Origin: an uncultured Bacteroidales bacterium
GTDB taxonomy: Bacteria; Bacteroidota; Bacteroidia; Bacteroidales; Paludibacteraceae
Direction: 5' to 3'
DNA length: 64,000 nt
Assembly (NCBI GenBank): GCA_902800525.1
Contig: CADCEV010000001.1
Location: 62,001 to 126,000, forward strand
The notes under the pieces were generated by a model. The model worked only from the letters and a program-made list of their open reading frames with translations. It made no database searches and had not been told where the DNA came from. Positions 43,761 to 52,867 of this stretch are shown here, one piece after another (the first letter of the stretch is position 1; the number at the start of each line of letters is the position of its first letter). The position numbers were made by a program, and so were the translations under genes.

Positions 43761-45629
43761 TTATTTCGTAATTTTCAGACATCCGTCTTTGCTAACCACC
43801 ACATAGGCGCCGTTAGGCAAATAGTCCGTAGCCACAGAAGTGTCTTCCGTAGAACCGATACATGCGCCGGAGACAGCATAGATACGAATGCGTTTTCCCA
43901 TTGGGTTATAGAGGGTCATTCCGTCAAAAACGAGGTCGTTATCCTTTGCCAAAACCTCATAAGTAGCCTGATGGTCATCCTGCTCTACTCCTTGAATTGC
44001 GACCAAGGAAGACTGATAATTCGTAATGAGACTTGATAAAGCAGTATTAAGTTCAGACGAACTGTCATCAGAAGAAGAGAAAGTGAACGTCACATCGCCA
44101 TGCTGCATACGCCCTGCTCCGCCATCACCGGTTACGATAGCAGGCACATCTTCCGCTGCATCAGGCACGATAGACGGCATAAGAGAAGGATCGGTATCAA
44201 AATTATCATACGTTGTCCCACCTTGGAGTGCCTTAACCGTTGCCGGAACTTTCTCGTCGCGAGTAGCAGCCAAGTACGCATCGAAATGCACCGGCGCTTT
44301 CTCCGCATCATAATAAACAAGGGTCTTGGAGCCTGTAAAAACATTATTGAATGCCTTGATTATACCTCCGTTCTCGTTGGAGAAAGTAGGCGAATCCTTG
44401 GTATCCGTTCCGTTCTTGGTGTCCGTTCCCTGCATCGAGATGAGCATCGGATGTGCACAAGCGCGGAAATAGTTATTCTCCACAAAAGCACTACCGCCGT
44501 TCGTCATGCCCACACCGTATTTGGCAATACCGTCATAATAATTATTGTATATATGCACGCTCATGCGACGTATGCGCGGGTGACGCGAGTCGGAATGGTC
44601 AAACCAGTTGTGATGATAGGTCACATAGTTCGGCATCGTATCTTGTTTCATGCCGCACATGGTGGATTTGCCGGTGTCCCAGAAATGGTTATACTCAATC
44701 GTCACATACTGCGAGTTTCCTTTCACATCAATCGTTCCGTCGCCTTTTTTCTGGTCGCTTGCCGAACCGGGGCGGCTATAGAAACCGTCAATATGATGCA
44801 CCCACACATGGCTGTTTTTGGTATCCAGCGAAATACAATCATCCAAAGCAGTCATAACGGCAAAGTTGCGTAACTCCAAACTCTCTGCCTGACGCGCCAA
44901 GATACCGAAACCGCGGATAACAGCATCCTTTCCGACACCTTCCAACGTGATATGCATCGGTACGCCCACCTTGCCTTTGATCTGCAAACCTTCCTCTTTG
45001 CTGCCCATTGAATCCAATTGACTTGCCTCAACGGTTCCGATAATACGAATATCCAAAGGCTGATCCGCGAAACCCTTCTCGTAAGCCGTGATAATATGTT
45101 GCAGGCCGACGCAATGACGCGTAGCACCTTTTTTGTCGATCGCCACATCCATTTCCACCGTAGCTATATTCTGTGCGTGCACATAAAGCACCTTGGCTCC
45201 CTCTTTGAGCGTACCGTCATTCTTATAGGCTCCTACTCCATCGGGATAATTGAAATGCGCAAAACCGTTTCTGTCATGCGCTTTGACAGGCAATACATCC
45301 GTCGTAGCCAAAGGTGCTGCGTCTCCGCCGGCAGAAAAAACAGACAAAGTGTAATCGTCCGGAGCTAATCCCAATACGTCTGCGCGGTAATAACCGTCGT
45401 ATTTACGGATCAGAGGTTCGTCTATCTCAAACGGCACTGCATAGACCGTTTCCCCGATAGGCTGAACACGAACGCTATATTCAGACACTCCGTCTTGGGG
45501 TGTCCATTCCACGAACGCGCTTTCATACCATCCGCCGGCATCCGTTATTTGCAATGCTGCATGTACAGAGGCAGGAAGAAAGGCCAATAAAAGGGTCAAA
45601 AAACAATATAAACAGGCCGTTTTTTTCAT
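43761..45629 (-). CDS. secreted pectate lyase (PL1) with secretion tail
   Basis: 622 residues from the ATG at 45629, just downstream of its promoter; the in-frame start further upstream lies beyond the promoter. Signal peptide (CLYCFLTLLLAFLPASVHA), an Fn3-like domain (about 25-115), the PL1 parallel beta-helix (about 150-480) with VWVHHIDGFYS, GDGTIDVKGNSQYVTIEYN and catalytic-arginine segment DSRHPRIRRMS, and a C-terminal tail LYNPMGKRIRIYAVSG of type IX sorting type. Cleaves polygalacturonate by beta-elimination outside the cell. Not in a SusCD locus. Confidence 0.9.
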   Translation of the reverse strand: MKKTACLYCFLTLLLAFLPASVHAALQITDAGGWYESAFVEWTPQDGVSEYSVRVQPIGETVYAVPFEIDEPLIRKYDGYYRADVLGLAPDDYTLSVFSAGGDAAPLATTDVLPVKAHDRNGFAHFNYPDGVGAYKNDGTLKEGAKVLYVHAQNIATVEMDVAIDKKGATRHCVGLQHIITAYEKGFADQPLDIRIIGTVEASQLDSMGSKEEGLQIKGKVGVPMHITLEGVGKDAVIRGFGILARQAESLELRNFAVMTALDDCISLDTKNSHVWVHHIDGFYSRPGSASDQKKGDGTIDVKGNSQYVTIEYNHFWDTGKSTMCGMKQDTMPNYVTYHHNWFDHSDSRHPRIRRMSVHIYNNYYDGIAKYGVGMTNGGSAFVENNYFRACAHPMLISMQGTDTKNGTDTKDSPTFSNENGGIIKAFNNVFTGSKTLVYYDAEKAPVHFDAYLAATRDEKVPATVKALQGGTTYDNFDTDPSLMPSIVPDAAEDVPAIVTGDGGAGRMQHGDVTFTFSSSDDSSSELNTALSSLITNYQSSLVAIQGVEQDDHQATYEVLAKDNDLVFDGMTLYNPMGKRIRIYAVSGACIGSTEDTSVATDYLPNGAYVVVSKDGCLKITK

Positions 45630-45649
45630 TGTTGTTACGAATTTGAGTG

Positions 45650-45697
45650 CAAAGATACTATTTTTTTTGCATATGTGCAAATTTTTTTGTACTTTTG
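45650..45697. promoter_or_regulatory. divergent promoters sharing a palindrome (pectate lyase / O-methyltransferase)
   Basis: Plus: TTTG 45666-45669 and TACTTTTG 45690-45697. Minus: TTTG 45678-45681 and TATCTTTG 45650-45657. Spacers are 20 bp. The centre reads tttgcatatgtgcaaa, almost the same as at 32255-32270. Confidence 0.82.
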
Positions 45698-45716
45698 CAG
45701 CGAATTTTGTAACAAT

Positions 45717-46388
45717 ATGACACTTGAAGAGTATATTTCTTACCATTCCACTCCCGAAAACGGAGCTTTAGAGGCGATTACGCGCGATACGTACGTACAT
45801 ATTTTAAACCCGCACATGTTGAGCGGACACGTACAGGGGCGCGCGCTGAGTATGTTCAGCCATATGATCAAGCCGAAACGGATTTTGGAACTCGGCACGT
45901 TCACCGGTTATAGTGCTTTGTGTCTTGCGGAAGGTTTGGTAGAAGGCGGACGTTTAGTGACCATCGAGCACAACGACGAGTTGGAAGAAACCATACGCAG
46001 AAACCTGTCCCGTTCGCCGTTGGGAGAGAAAATTGAACTCATCATCGGCGATGCGTGCTCAATTATCAATTCTCAATTGTCCATACTTTCAGATCGTGCC
46101 GACAGGCAAAGAATTCTCAATTATCAATTTGACCTCGTCTTTATCGATGCGGACAAGCGCGAATACTGCGCATATTTAGAGGCGGTTTATCCTTTAGTGC
46201 CCATTGGCGGGTTCATTTTGGCGGACAACACCCTCTGGGACGGACACATCATCGACCCCGCGTATGACCGCGACAAACAGACCCTCGGCCTGCGTGCTTT
46301 CAATGACCAATTGAAAAAGGACGACCGCTTTGAGCAGGTCATCCTTCCTCTTCGTGACGGACTTACCATCATCCGCAAAGTGCGGTAA
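45717..46388 (+). CDS. class I SAM-dependent O-methyltransferase (CCoAOMT/TrmR-like)
   Basis: 223 residues from the ATG at 45717. SAM motif I ILELGTFTGYSALCLAEGL, acidic loop VTIEHNDE, and LVFIDADKREYCAYL with the metal-binding ADNTLWDG. Between GDAC and FDLVFIDADK the family has a short loop; here about 22 extra residues (IINSQLSILSDRADRQ...) are encoded by a heptamer-repeat region (46059-46130). The substrate may be a tRNA or a catechol-like compound. Its stop abuts the stop of the convergent malY-like gene with no spacer. Confidence 0.9.
   Translation: MTLEEYISYHSTPENGALEAITRDTYVHILNPHMLSGHVQGRALSMFSHMIKPKRILELGTFTGYSALCLAEGLVEGGRLVTIEHNDELEETIRRNLSRSPLGEKIELIIGDACSIINSQLSILSDRADRQRILNYQFDLVFIDADKREYCAYLEAVYPLVPIGGFILADNTLWDGHIIDPAYDRDKQTLGLRAFNDQLKKDDRFEQVILPLRDGLTIIRKVR
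46059..46130 (+). repeat. heptamer tract inside the O-methyltransferase gene
   Basis: tcaatta, tcaattc, tcaattg, tccatac, then about 25 bp of unique sequence, then aattctc, aattatc, aatttga. The frame is kept. Confidence 0.85.
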
Positions 46389-47543
46389 TTACAGGCTAAG
46401 GATATAATCCTTACACTGGTTCATAGCTTGCTCCAACACCTCGCGCGATGTAGCTAAATTGATGCGGACATATTTCTCGCCGCCGTACATCTCCGAGGGG
46501 TTGAAGAGCACATGTCCTTTCTTTGCCAGATTGCAGCAGAACTCCTCTGCGCTCATACCTAAAGCGGATATATTAACCCACCCGAGGTATGTGCCTTCGG
46601 TCTCATGGATCTGCAACATCGGTAACTCGGCATGGATAAAATCACGCAGGAAACAGAAATTCCCATAGACATATTCATTCAGTTCGTCTAACCAATCCTC
46701 GCTCTCATTATAAGCCGCTACTTGTGCCACCAAACCGAATGGGTTCAGACCGTTCACCTCATGCACCTCGAGGGCATGATTGATCTGAGTGAACAGTTCT
46801 TTGTTGGGCACAAAGATATTGGCGCATAGCAAACCGGCGATATTAAAGGCCTTGCTGGCGGATGTGCAGACGCAGAAATCGGTGTCATTGATAACGATGG
46901 ATGCAAAGGGCGTATATTGGTGTCCGGGGAAAGCGAACTCGCAGTGGATCTCATCGCTCAGCACGAACAGGTGTTCGCGGCGCATGATCTCTGCAATATG
47001 CTCCAACTCCTCTTTGGACCAAACGCGACCTGTGGGGTTATGAGGATTGCAAAGCAGGAACACATCCGCATGCTTTGCTTTCTCCTCCAAATCTTCCCAA
47101 TTGATCTCAAAGCGGTTTTCGCGCAATACCAAGGGAGCCGCTACTAACTCGCAACCCATATTCTCGATACAACTGAAGAAACAGTTGTATGCCGGCGTGA
47201 AAGTGAGTACACGGAGCGGCGAACATTTGCCTTTACGAGCCTGCAAAGCCGCGAAAATAGCCGAAATCGCCGGCACAACCGCTGTCGTATAAAGCAGGTT
47301 CTCACGATTAATACCGTTCCATCCATGTCGGCGGCTAAACCATGATGCTACTGCGTCATAGTTGGCCTGCGGCACGATAGAATAACCAAAAACACCATGA
47401 TCCAAGCGACGCTGCATAGCCTCACGTATCGGCTGAGCCGCCTTGAAATCCATGTCTGCAATCCATAAAGGCAAACAGCCTTCGGCGCATTCGGAGTCCC
47501 ATTTGAAACAATCAGACCCCCTTCGATTTACATATTCAAGCAT
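46389..47543 (-). CDS. MalY/PatB-type PLP aminotransferase / cystathionine beta-lyase
   Basis: 384 residues. Fold type I PLP enzyme: PLWIADMDFKAAQPI near the start, NPHNPTGRVWSKEEL, FVLSDEIHCEFAF and the PLP-lysine SASKAFNIAGL. This is the MalY/PatB pattern of C-S lyases that cleave cystathionine to homocysteine. Its start overlaps the upstream thioesterase gene by 16 bp. Confidence 0.92.
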   Translation of the reverse strand: MLEYVNRRGSDCFKWDSECAEGCLPLWIADMDFKAAQPIREAMQRRLDHGVFGYSIVPQANYDAVASWFSRRHGWNGINRENLLYTTAVVPAISAIFAALQARKGKCSPLRVLTFTPAYNCFFSCIENMGCELVAAPLVLRENRFEINWEDLEEKAKHADVFLLCNPHNPTGRVWSKEELEHIAEIMRREHLFVLSDEIHCEFAFPGHQYTPFASIVINDTDFCVCTSASKAFNIAGLLCANIFVPNKELFTQINHALEVHEVNGLNPFGLVAQVAAYNESEDWLDELNEYVYGNFCFLRDFIHAELPMLQIHETEGTYLGWVNISALGMSAEEFCCNLAKKGHVLFNPSEMYGGEKYVRINLATSREVLEQAMNQCKDYILSL

Positions 47544-48031
47544 TCTTCAAAGGTATAGTTTTGTTCTTCAACTTCGGACGGAAGGTAGCCCATCTCCGCC
47601 TTGGCTTTCTCCTGCGGGAAAGTAAAATAGGTGCAGGTACACTCGCATAGCAGTTCGCCATCGGCGCTATAGATCTCGCCTTGCACGATTGCTATATTAC
47701 GCCGCATCTCTTTGAGATAACCGCGCAGTTTGATATACTCCTGCAAAGTCGATACGGGTTTGTGGTAGCGCATCTCCATTTTCGCCGTAACGCCGGCGGT
47801 TTTGAGCAGATGGAATACAACCCATCCGCACACTTCATCCAACAGCACGGCCTGCACACCTCCGTGCAAGGTATTGATCCACGATTGGTGATTTTGTGTC
47901 GGACGCCAGATAGAGATGATCTCATCCCCGTCTTCGAAAAAGCGCATCTGCGTGCCGATGGGGTTATCCGGGCTACAACCGAAACAGTTATATCCCGGCA
48001 TCCGGGTCCAAGGATTGATTATTCGTTTCAT
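47528..48031 (-). CDS. PaaI-family hotdog thioesterase
   Basis: 167 residues. GYNCFGCSPDNPIGTQMRF at the start, the hotdog helix HGGVQAVLLDEVCGWVVF with the catalytic-type Gly-Gly and Asp/Glu, then a strand MEMRYHKPVS. Probably hydrolyses acyl-CoA esters. It overlaps the malY-like gene by 16 bp and the upstream porin stop by 1 bp, so this is a tight operon. Confidence 0.88.
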   Translation of the reverse strand: MKRIINPWTRMPGYNCFGCSPDNPIGTQMRFFEDGDEIISIWRPTQNHQSWINTLHGGVQAVLLDEVCGWVVFHLLKTAGVTAKMEMRYHKPVSTLQEYIKLRGYLKEMRRNIAIVQGEIYSADGELLCECTCTYFTFPQEKAKAEMGYLPSEVEEQNYTFEECLNM

Positions 48032-49470
48032 TAGAAATTATATTTTGTCATCAGTTGTACACGATGGTTTGTCACCCAATGAAGTCCTTTGTCGCACAGA
48101 CCATTAGCGGGGTTGATGCCCCCTTGGGCGATGTCGCCATATTGCACCGAAGTGATCTCGTACTCGCAACCTAATTGGAATTTACCCACCGTATAAAGCA
48201 GCGTCGGCGATAAGCGGAACATTTGGTTCATATTGCTTGCGCGCGGATAATAGAATCCCACCAAAGAGCCGTCTTGTTTGGTAGCCAAAGGATCTTTCGT
48301 ACCGAAATTACGGACGTAACCGCCGAAGAGAATGCCTTGCAGTTTCTGAGGATGTTTATCCTCCTGCGCGCCAACTTTGCCGCCATAAACAATACTGAGC
48401 CATGAGGTCGATGTACGCGTCGGTGTATATTCCCAAGACCCGTCTGCATTCACTTTCTTCACGCCGTAACCGCCGTTCATGTTCATGTGTTCACCGGCTT
48501 CCATAAAGACCGATTTGGCTTTGATGGAGAACTCGCCTTTCTTGTATTGCAGATAGATAAATGGCGAAGCGGTGGTTAGTCGGTCGTTCACACGAACGGC
48601 AACCTGTGTCTTGCCGTCTGCCGCCAACACCGTTCCCAAATGACGAGGGCAGATACTGAGTACATCCGCTCCTGCTCTTGCCAAGAATCCGTTGGCATGC
48701 ACATTCACGCCCAGGTATGCCTCTGGCGTTTTGCTGTAACCGATATACTCCGCCGACTGACCGTCCGGACCGATGGAGCAATACTGCATCTGCCAAATCA
48801 GCGCACCGGTGAGGGTGAAATAGTTGCCCAGACGCGCATCCATCTTCACCTGCGGCGTACGGCTGAAAGGACCGAAAGGCGCACCGGAGTTGAGAGCAAT
48901 CACATCGCTGAGATCAGCTGCCATCGGATGCCATGCCTGACCTAATAATAAATCTACACGCGCATAGGCCTTATCGCCCATACGCAGACTATCCCACGCC
49001 ATCGTCATATAGGCCTGACGCAGACGAAACTGAGCCGTTCCCGAGACGGAGTGTAAACCCGAACCTTTCGTACTCAAACCGGCATAAAAATCCGCTTCTA
49101 TCTTTCCGCCGAACTCCGTGTTACGCCATTTATAACCCACGATATTCAAACCCAAACGGGTTGTCAAACTTAGAAAGCGGAAAGTGGATTGAGCATTCAA
49201 GTCCTGACGCTCTACGCCGGAAGCTGCTGCTTGTTCGGGCGTCTGGTTCCAGAGCACATCACGCGGCTGGTAGTTATACAAATCACCCGTTCCGGAGAAA
49301 GATTCACGGCTATCATAAGCAAAATAGTTGCGGACAAAACCATACAACTTGAAATGCTGAACAAGATGTGACTTAACCGCCTCCTTCTTTTCCGTCTTGA
49401 CATTCTCTTGCGCCATGACGGACAAAGCTGCCATGATGCAAAGAATGATGATGATAATTCGATTTTTCAT
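48031..49470 (-). CDS. porin-like outer-membrane barrel
   Basis: 479 residues from the ATG at 49470; an ATG three codons upstream is also possible. Signal peptide (IIIIILCIMAALSVMAQ), then a coiled Lys/Glu segment and a barrel that opens FKLYGFVRNYFAYDSR and closes TNHRVQLMTKYNF. It resembles DcaP-type or phosphate-selective-porin-like barrels, but I cannot assign the substrate. It is first gene of the porin-PaaI-MalY unit. Confidence 0.75.
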   Translation of the reverse strand: MKNRIIIIILCIMAALSVMAQENVKTEKKEAVKSHLVQHFKLYGFVRNYFAYDSRESFSGTGDLYNYQPRDVLWNQTPEQAAASGVERQDLNAQSTFRFLSLTTRLGLNIVGYKWRNTEFGGKIEADFYAGLSTKGSGLHSVSGTAQFRLRQAYMTMAWDSLRMGDKAYARVDLLLGQAWHPMAADLSDVIALNSGAPFGPFSRTPQVKMDARLGNYFTLTGALIWQMQYCSIGPDGQSAEYIGYSKTPEAYLGVNVHANGFLARAGADVLSICPRHLGTVLAADGKTQVAVRVNDRLTTASPFIYLQYKKGEFSIKAKSVFMEAGEHMNMNGGYGVKKVNADGSWEYTPTRTSTSWLSIVYGGKVGAQEDKHPQKLQGILFGGYVRNFGTKDPLATKQDGSLVGFYYPRASNMNQMFRLSPTLLYTVGKFQLGCEYEITSVQYGDIAQGGINPANGLCDKGLHWVTNHRVQLMTKYNF

Positions 49471-49525
49471 ATTTATCAACTTCCCATACGGCTTCAGACT
49501 ATAATTTAAGTCTTAGCCGAGATAT

Positions 49526-49546
49526 AATTTTCAATTATCAATTACT
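49526..49546 (+). repeat. heptamer tract covering the transporter stop codon
   Basis: Units aattttc, aattatc, aattact. The TAA of the minus-strand DASS gene (49542-49544) is inside. Confidence 0.75.
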
Positions 49547-50957
49547 TAAACGGGAAGATCAGTAACACCGCGTAGGACAATGCAACACCCACTAAACCGA
49601 TGATAAGTCCTACTTTTGCCATGTCGTTGGTCTTGATCAAACCCGTTGAACAAGCGATGGCATTCGGCGGAGTGGAGATCGGCAGAAGCATAGCGAACGA
49701 AGTAGAGGCTGCAACGCAGACCAACAAAGTGGTCACACCGCCGAAAGCACCTAACTGCTCGCTCATAGCTGTTCCTACAACCGCCAAGATCGGAATAAGC
49801 AAGTTCGCTGCGGATGAGTGCGAGATAAAGTTGGAGAGCAACCAGCCTAACAGACCGGAAATAACCAAAACGGCGATGACAGACCAACTGCCGAACGGAA
49901 TGGACTCCACCAACGCAGCTGCCAGACCGGTCTTGTTAAGAGCCGTTCCGATGGCGAAACCACCGGCCACCATCCAAAGCACATGCCAATCGATCTTTGA
50001 GAAATCGTCACGCGTGAACACGCCGGTCAATGCAAAGACAGCAAACGGAATCAGCGCTACCACATTGGAATTCAGGTGAGTCAGCTCACCCGTCATCCAC
50101 AGCAGAATGGTAGCAATAAATGTAACGGTTACAACCCAGAATTTCCAATCCATCTCGTGATGCTCATCGGGATTAATGACGATCTTTACATCCTTTGCCT
50201 TGAAAGGGAAAAGGAACTGCAGCAGCCACCACGCAAAGAGAATCATTATGATCACTACCGGCACAAAACGAACCATCCATGCGGCGAAACCGATATTGAT
50301 ATCCATAGCCGCCAATTGTCCGATTGCGATAGCGTTCGGAGGAGTACCGATCGGCGTTCCCAAACCGCCCACATTGGCGGCGATAGGAATAGCCATCGCC
50401 AAGCTAACACGACCACCGCCATCTACCGGCAGCGTACGCAATACAGGCGCTAAGAAAGCTAACATCATAGCCGCAGTAGCCGTATTGCTCATGAACATGG
50501 ACATCACGCTGATCAGCGTCAGAAAGCCCAACAACACCCATTTCGGATTGGTTCCGAAAGGTTTGAGCAGAACACGTGCCAACACCACGTCCAAGCCCAC
50601 TTTGCTGGCAGTAATAGCCAAAACGAATCCGCCTAAGAAAAGCATGATGATCGGGTCTGCAAAAGCGGCCATCAGTTCGCGGAAATTGACTAATGAACCC
50701 ATCTCCGGGTTTGTCAGACCTTTGTTGGAAACGGCGATCAGCAAAAATACAATCGCGGACACAGACGTCGCCCAAGCCGGGATGATTTCAAACATCCACA
50801 TCAGGGCGGCATAACAGAAAATAGCGATGGTTCGCTGCTGAACTACTGTCAGTCCCTCAATGCCGAAAAACGATGCCGGCACGAACCACATGAATAGCAC
50901 AACTGCAACTGTCAGCGGTGCTAAAATATACTTTTTTACGTTAAAATTTTTCATCAA
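49542..50957 (-). CDS. DASS/SLC13-family dicarboxylate:sodium symporter
   Basis: 471 residues, about eleven membrane spans and two re-entrant loops. Signature Ser-Asn-Thr motifs: MSMFMSNTATAAMML in the first half and ISHSSAANLLIPIL in the second, plus PIGTPPNAIAIGQL and PISTPPNAIACSTG. Imports di- or tricarboxylates such as succinate with Na+. Downstream of the rpiB-like gene on the same strand, separated by a hairpin and a heptamer tract. Confidence 0.9.
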   Translation of the reverse strand: MMKNFNVKKYILAPLTVAVVLFMWFVPASFFGIEGLTVVQQRTIAIFCYAALMWMFEIIPAWATSVSAIVFLLIAVSNKGLTNPEMGSLVNFRELMAAFADPIIMLFLGGFVLAITASKVGLDVVLARVLLKPFGTNPKWVLLGFLTLISVMSMFMSNTATAAMMLAFLAPVLRTLPVDGGGRVSLAMAIPIAANVGGLGTPIGTPPNAIAIGQLAAMDINIGFAAWMVRFVPVVIIMILFAWWLLQFLFPFKAKDVKIVINPDEHHEMDWKFWVVTVTFIATILLWMTGELTHLNSNVVALIPFAVFALTGVFTRDDFSKIDWHVLWMVAGGFAIGTALNKTGLAAALVESIPFGSWSVIAVLVISGLLGWLLSNFISHSSAANLLIPILAVVGTAMSEQLGAFGGVTTLLVCVAASTSFAMLLPISTPPNAIACSTGLIKTNDMAKVGLIIGLVGVALSYAVLLIFPFK

Positions 50958-50979
50958 TATATACTTTCATTGTGCATTT

Positions 50980-51000
50980 TTCGCGCATCCTGTGCGCGAA
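50980..51000. repeat. perfect 8-bp hairpin
   Basis: TTCGCGCA-tcctg-TGCGCGAA in the gap between the DASS and RpiB-like genes. Its stem is the same as at 52868-52887. Confidence 0.85.
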
Positions 51001-51025
51001 ATAATCGTTGCCCTTTAGGGCTAAT

Positions 51026-51060
51026 AATTGTGAATTGTGAATTGTGAATTATCAATTTTC
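51026..51060 (+). repeat. heptamer tract covering the RpiB stop codon
   Basis: Units aattgtg (three times), aattatc, aattttc. The TGA of the minus-strand gene (51052-51054) is inside. Confidence 0.88.
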
Positions 51061-51546
51061 TAAAATCCATTCACCATTCTCAATCCGGTATTTATTGGGA
51101 TTAGCCAAATGATGATTGCGACGCTCATATCGTTCGCCGCCGGCATAAGCGGTGGTTACAAATGCATGAATGATATCCAATGCCTTGTCCGGAGCTACAC
51201 TTCCTGCCGGCAGACAAAGAACATTAGCATTGAAGAATCGACGAGCATTCTCCGCCATACGTGTCTCCCAGCAAATAGTGGCGCGCACATGAGGATGCGT
51301 GTTCGCGCACATGCTCATTCCGTTGCCAGTAAAGCAAAAACCGATACCTAAATCGCATTCGCCTTTCTCCACTGCGGTTGCCATCGGATGTGCAAAATCC
51401 GGAAAGTCGCAGTTCTCCATAGAGTCGCAGCCGAAATCAACTACCTTGGCGCCTTCACGCTCCAAAAACAGTTGTATCATGGATTTCAGTCCAAAACCAG
51501 CGTGGTCACTTGCCACTGCAATAGTCAGTTCGTTAATTGGTTTCAT
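51052..51546 (-). CDS. RpiB/LacAB-family sugar-phosphate isomerase with altered active site
   Basis: 164 residues. The overall family pattern is clear: IAVASDHAGFGLK, VDFGCDSMENCDFPDFAHPM, and YAGGERYERRNHH. The catalytic Cys is kept but in FCFTGNGMS rather than the usual xCGxGxG. The conserved His-Asn-Asp segment (HND) that supplies the ring-opening histidine in RpiB is replaced by RRFFNAN. It may have a different substrate or reduced activity as ribose-5-phosphate isomerase B. The last four codons lie in a repeat tract. Confidence 0.85.
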   Translation of the reverse strand: MKPINELTIAVASDHAGFGLKSMIQLFLEREGAKVVDFGCDSMENCDFPDFAHPMATAVEKGECDLGIGFCFTGNGMSMCANTHPHVRATICWETRMAENARRFFNANVLCLPAGSVAPDKALDIIHAFVTTAYAGGERYERRNHHLANPNKYRIENGEWILEN

Positions 51547-51587
51547 AAGAGTATTGTTTATAATTATTTAAGTTTCCCGATAGATAA

Positions 51588-52838
51588 TTATTGCAAACAG
51601 TTGTCCAAAGCCTCTTTCAAAGCCTTTTTATCCAAATGTTGACCGATAAACACTAATTTCTGCATCCTGTCGCCGTATTGGTCATCCCAATCTTTGCGGA
51701 GTTGCGCATCGTCAGCCATCAGTTGCATCAACTCCTCTTTGGGCATCGTGGCAAACCATTCGCCGGCTTTGCGGAGATTGAATTGTTTGCCGGCTTGCTC
51801 AAACAGATAGCACATATCGTACTCCTCTGCAAAATAGCACATTCCTTTGCAACGGATCACGTTCTTCGGCCAATGAGCCGCTACGAACTCGTCAAAGAGC
51901 CCTAAGTCAAACGGCTTGCGCGCATAATATACATAGGTGTCGATTCCGAACTCCGCCAAATGGTCATGTTCGCCATGTTCGTGGTCGTGGTGGTGATGAT
52001 GTTCATGCTCGCAGTAGCCATGTTCATGGTCGCAATGCGAGTGATCTTCATGCTCATCGTGCTCATCCTCATCATCATCGTCGTCATGGTCGTGGTGATG
52101 ATGTGCATCTTCTACTTCCTGAATCCATGTTGCAGATGTGGCTGTACGGTCAAAATCAAACAATCCGGTATTCAGAATCTTTTCAAACTCTACATCGCAG
52201 TAGTTGGTTTCAATAATTTCTGCGGTGGGTTGTAATGCGCGAAGAATGGATTTAATATGCGTCAATTCGTCTTCGCTTACTTCTGACGCCTTGTTCAGCA
52301 GGATAATATTGCAGAACTCTATCTGCTCCGTTACCAATGCCGCCAAGTCCTCTTCCTTCGGCACATGATGTGCTAATTCCTCGCCGCCGTTGAACTCATC
52401 GCGCAGACGAAGTGCATCTACCACCGAGCAGATACAATCCAATACCGGCAGACCATCTTGTGCGAACTGAGGTACCATTTGAGCATAAGAACACAGCGTC
52501 TGCGCAATAGGAGCCGGCTCGCAGATACCGGATGCCTCAATAACGATATAGTCGTACGCTTTTTGCGCGGCTAAATCATGAAGCAGGGTCAGCAAATCCG
52601 TTTGTAACGTGCAGCATATGCAACCGTTCTGCAATGCCACTAACGAATCATTTTGTTGAGACACCACTCCACCTTTTTGGATCAGCGAGGCGTCTATATT
52701 CACTTCTCCGATGTCGTTGACAATCACCGCAAAACGAATACCTTTATTGTTCGTCAGAATGCGGTTGAGAAGTGTTGTCTTGCCGCTTCCCAGATAACCG
52801 GTTAGCAGCAAGACAGGGATCTTATTTACACTTGTCAT
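51588..52838 (-). CDS. CobW/COG0523-family GTPase metallochaperone
   Basis: 416 residues. Walker A LLTGYLGSGKTTLLN (about 11-25), the metal-binding CxCC as GCICCTLQTD, and the switch/guanine motifs of the family. A His/Asp/Glu-rich insert lies at about 245-292 (HHHHDHDDDD-like blocks), followed by the CobW C-terminal domain. The His-rich insert suggests zinc or another transition metal. No zinc-uptake genes adjoin it and no Zur-like site was recognised. It lies 41 bp upstream of the rpiB-like gene. Confidence 0.93.
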   Translation of the reverse strand: MTSVNKIPVLLLTGYLGSGKTTLLNRILTNNKGIRFAVIVNDIGEVNIDASLIQKGGVVSQQNDSLVALQNGCICCTLQTDLLTLLHDLAAQKAYDYIVIEASGICEPAPIAQTLCSYAQMVPQFAQDGLPVLDCICSVVDALRLRDEFNGGEELAHHVPKEEDLAALVTEQIEFCNIILLNKASEVSEDELTHIKSILRALQPTAEIIETNYCDVEFEKILNTGLFDFDRTATSATWIQEVEDAHHHHDHDDDDDEDEHDEHEDHSHCDHEHGYCEHEHHHHHDHEHGEHDHLAEFGIDTYVYYARKPFDLGLFDEFVAAHWPKNVIRCKGMCYFAEEYDMCYLFEQAGKQFNLRKAGEWFATMPKEELMQLMADDAQLRKDWDDQYGDRMQKLVFIGQHLDKKALKEALDNCLQ

Positions 52839-52867
52839 TCTATATTTTCAATTTACATTATGCACTT

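Noticed and set aside
51900..52235. Met/Val/Ile-rich ORFs opposite the CobW gene.
   Set aside because: They are the antisense frames of the His/Asp-rich tract and have no start signals.
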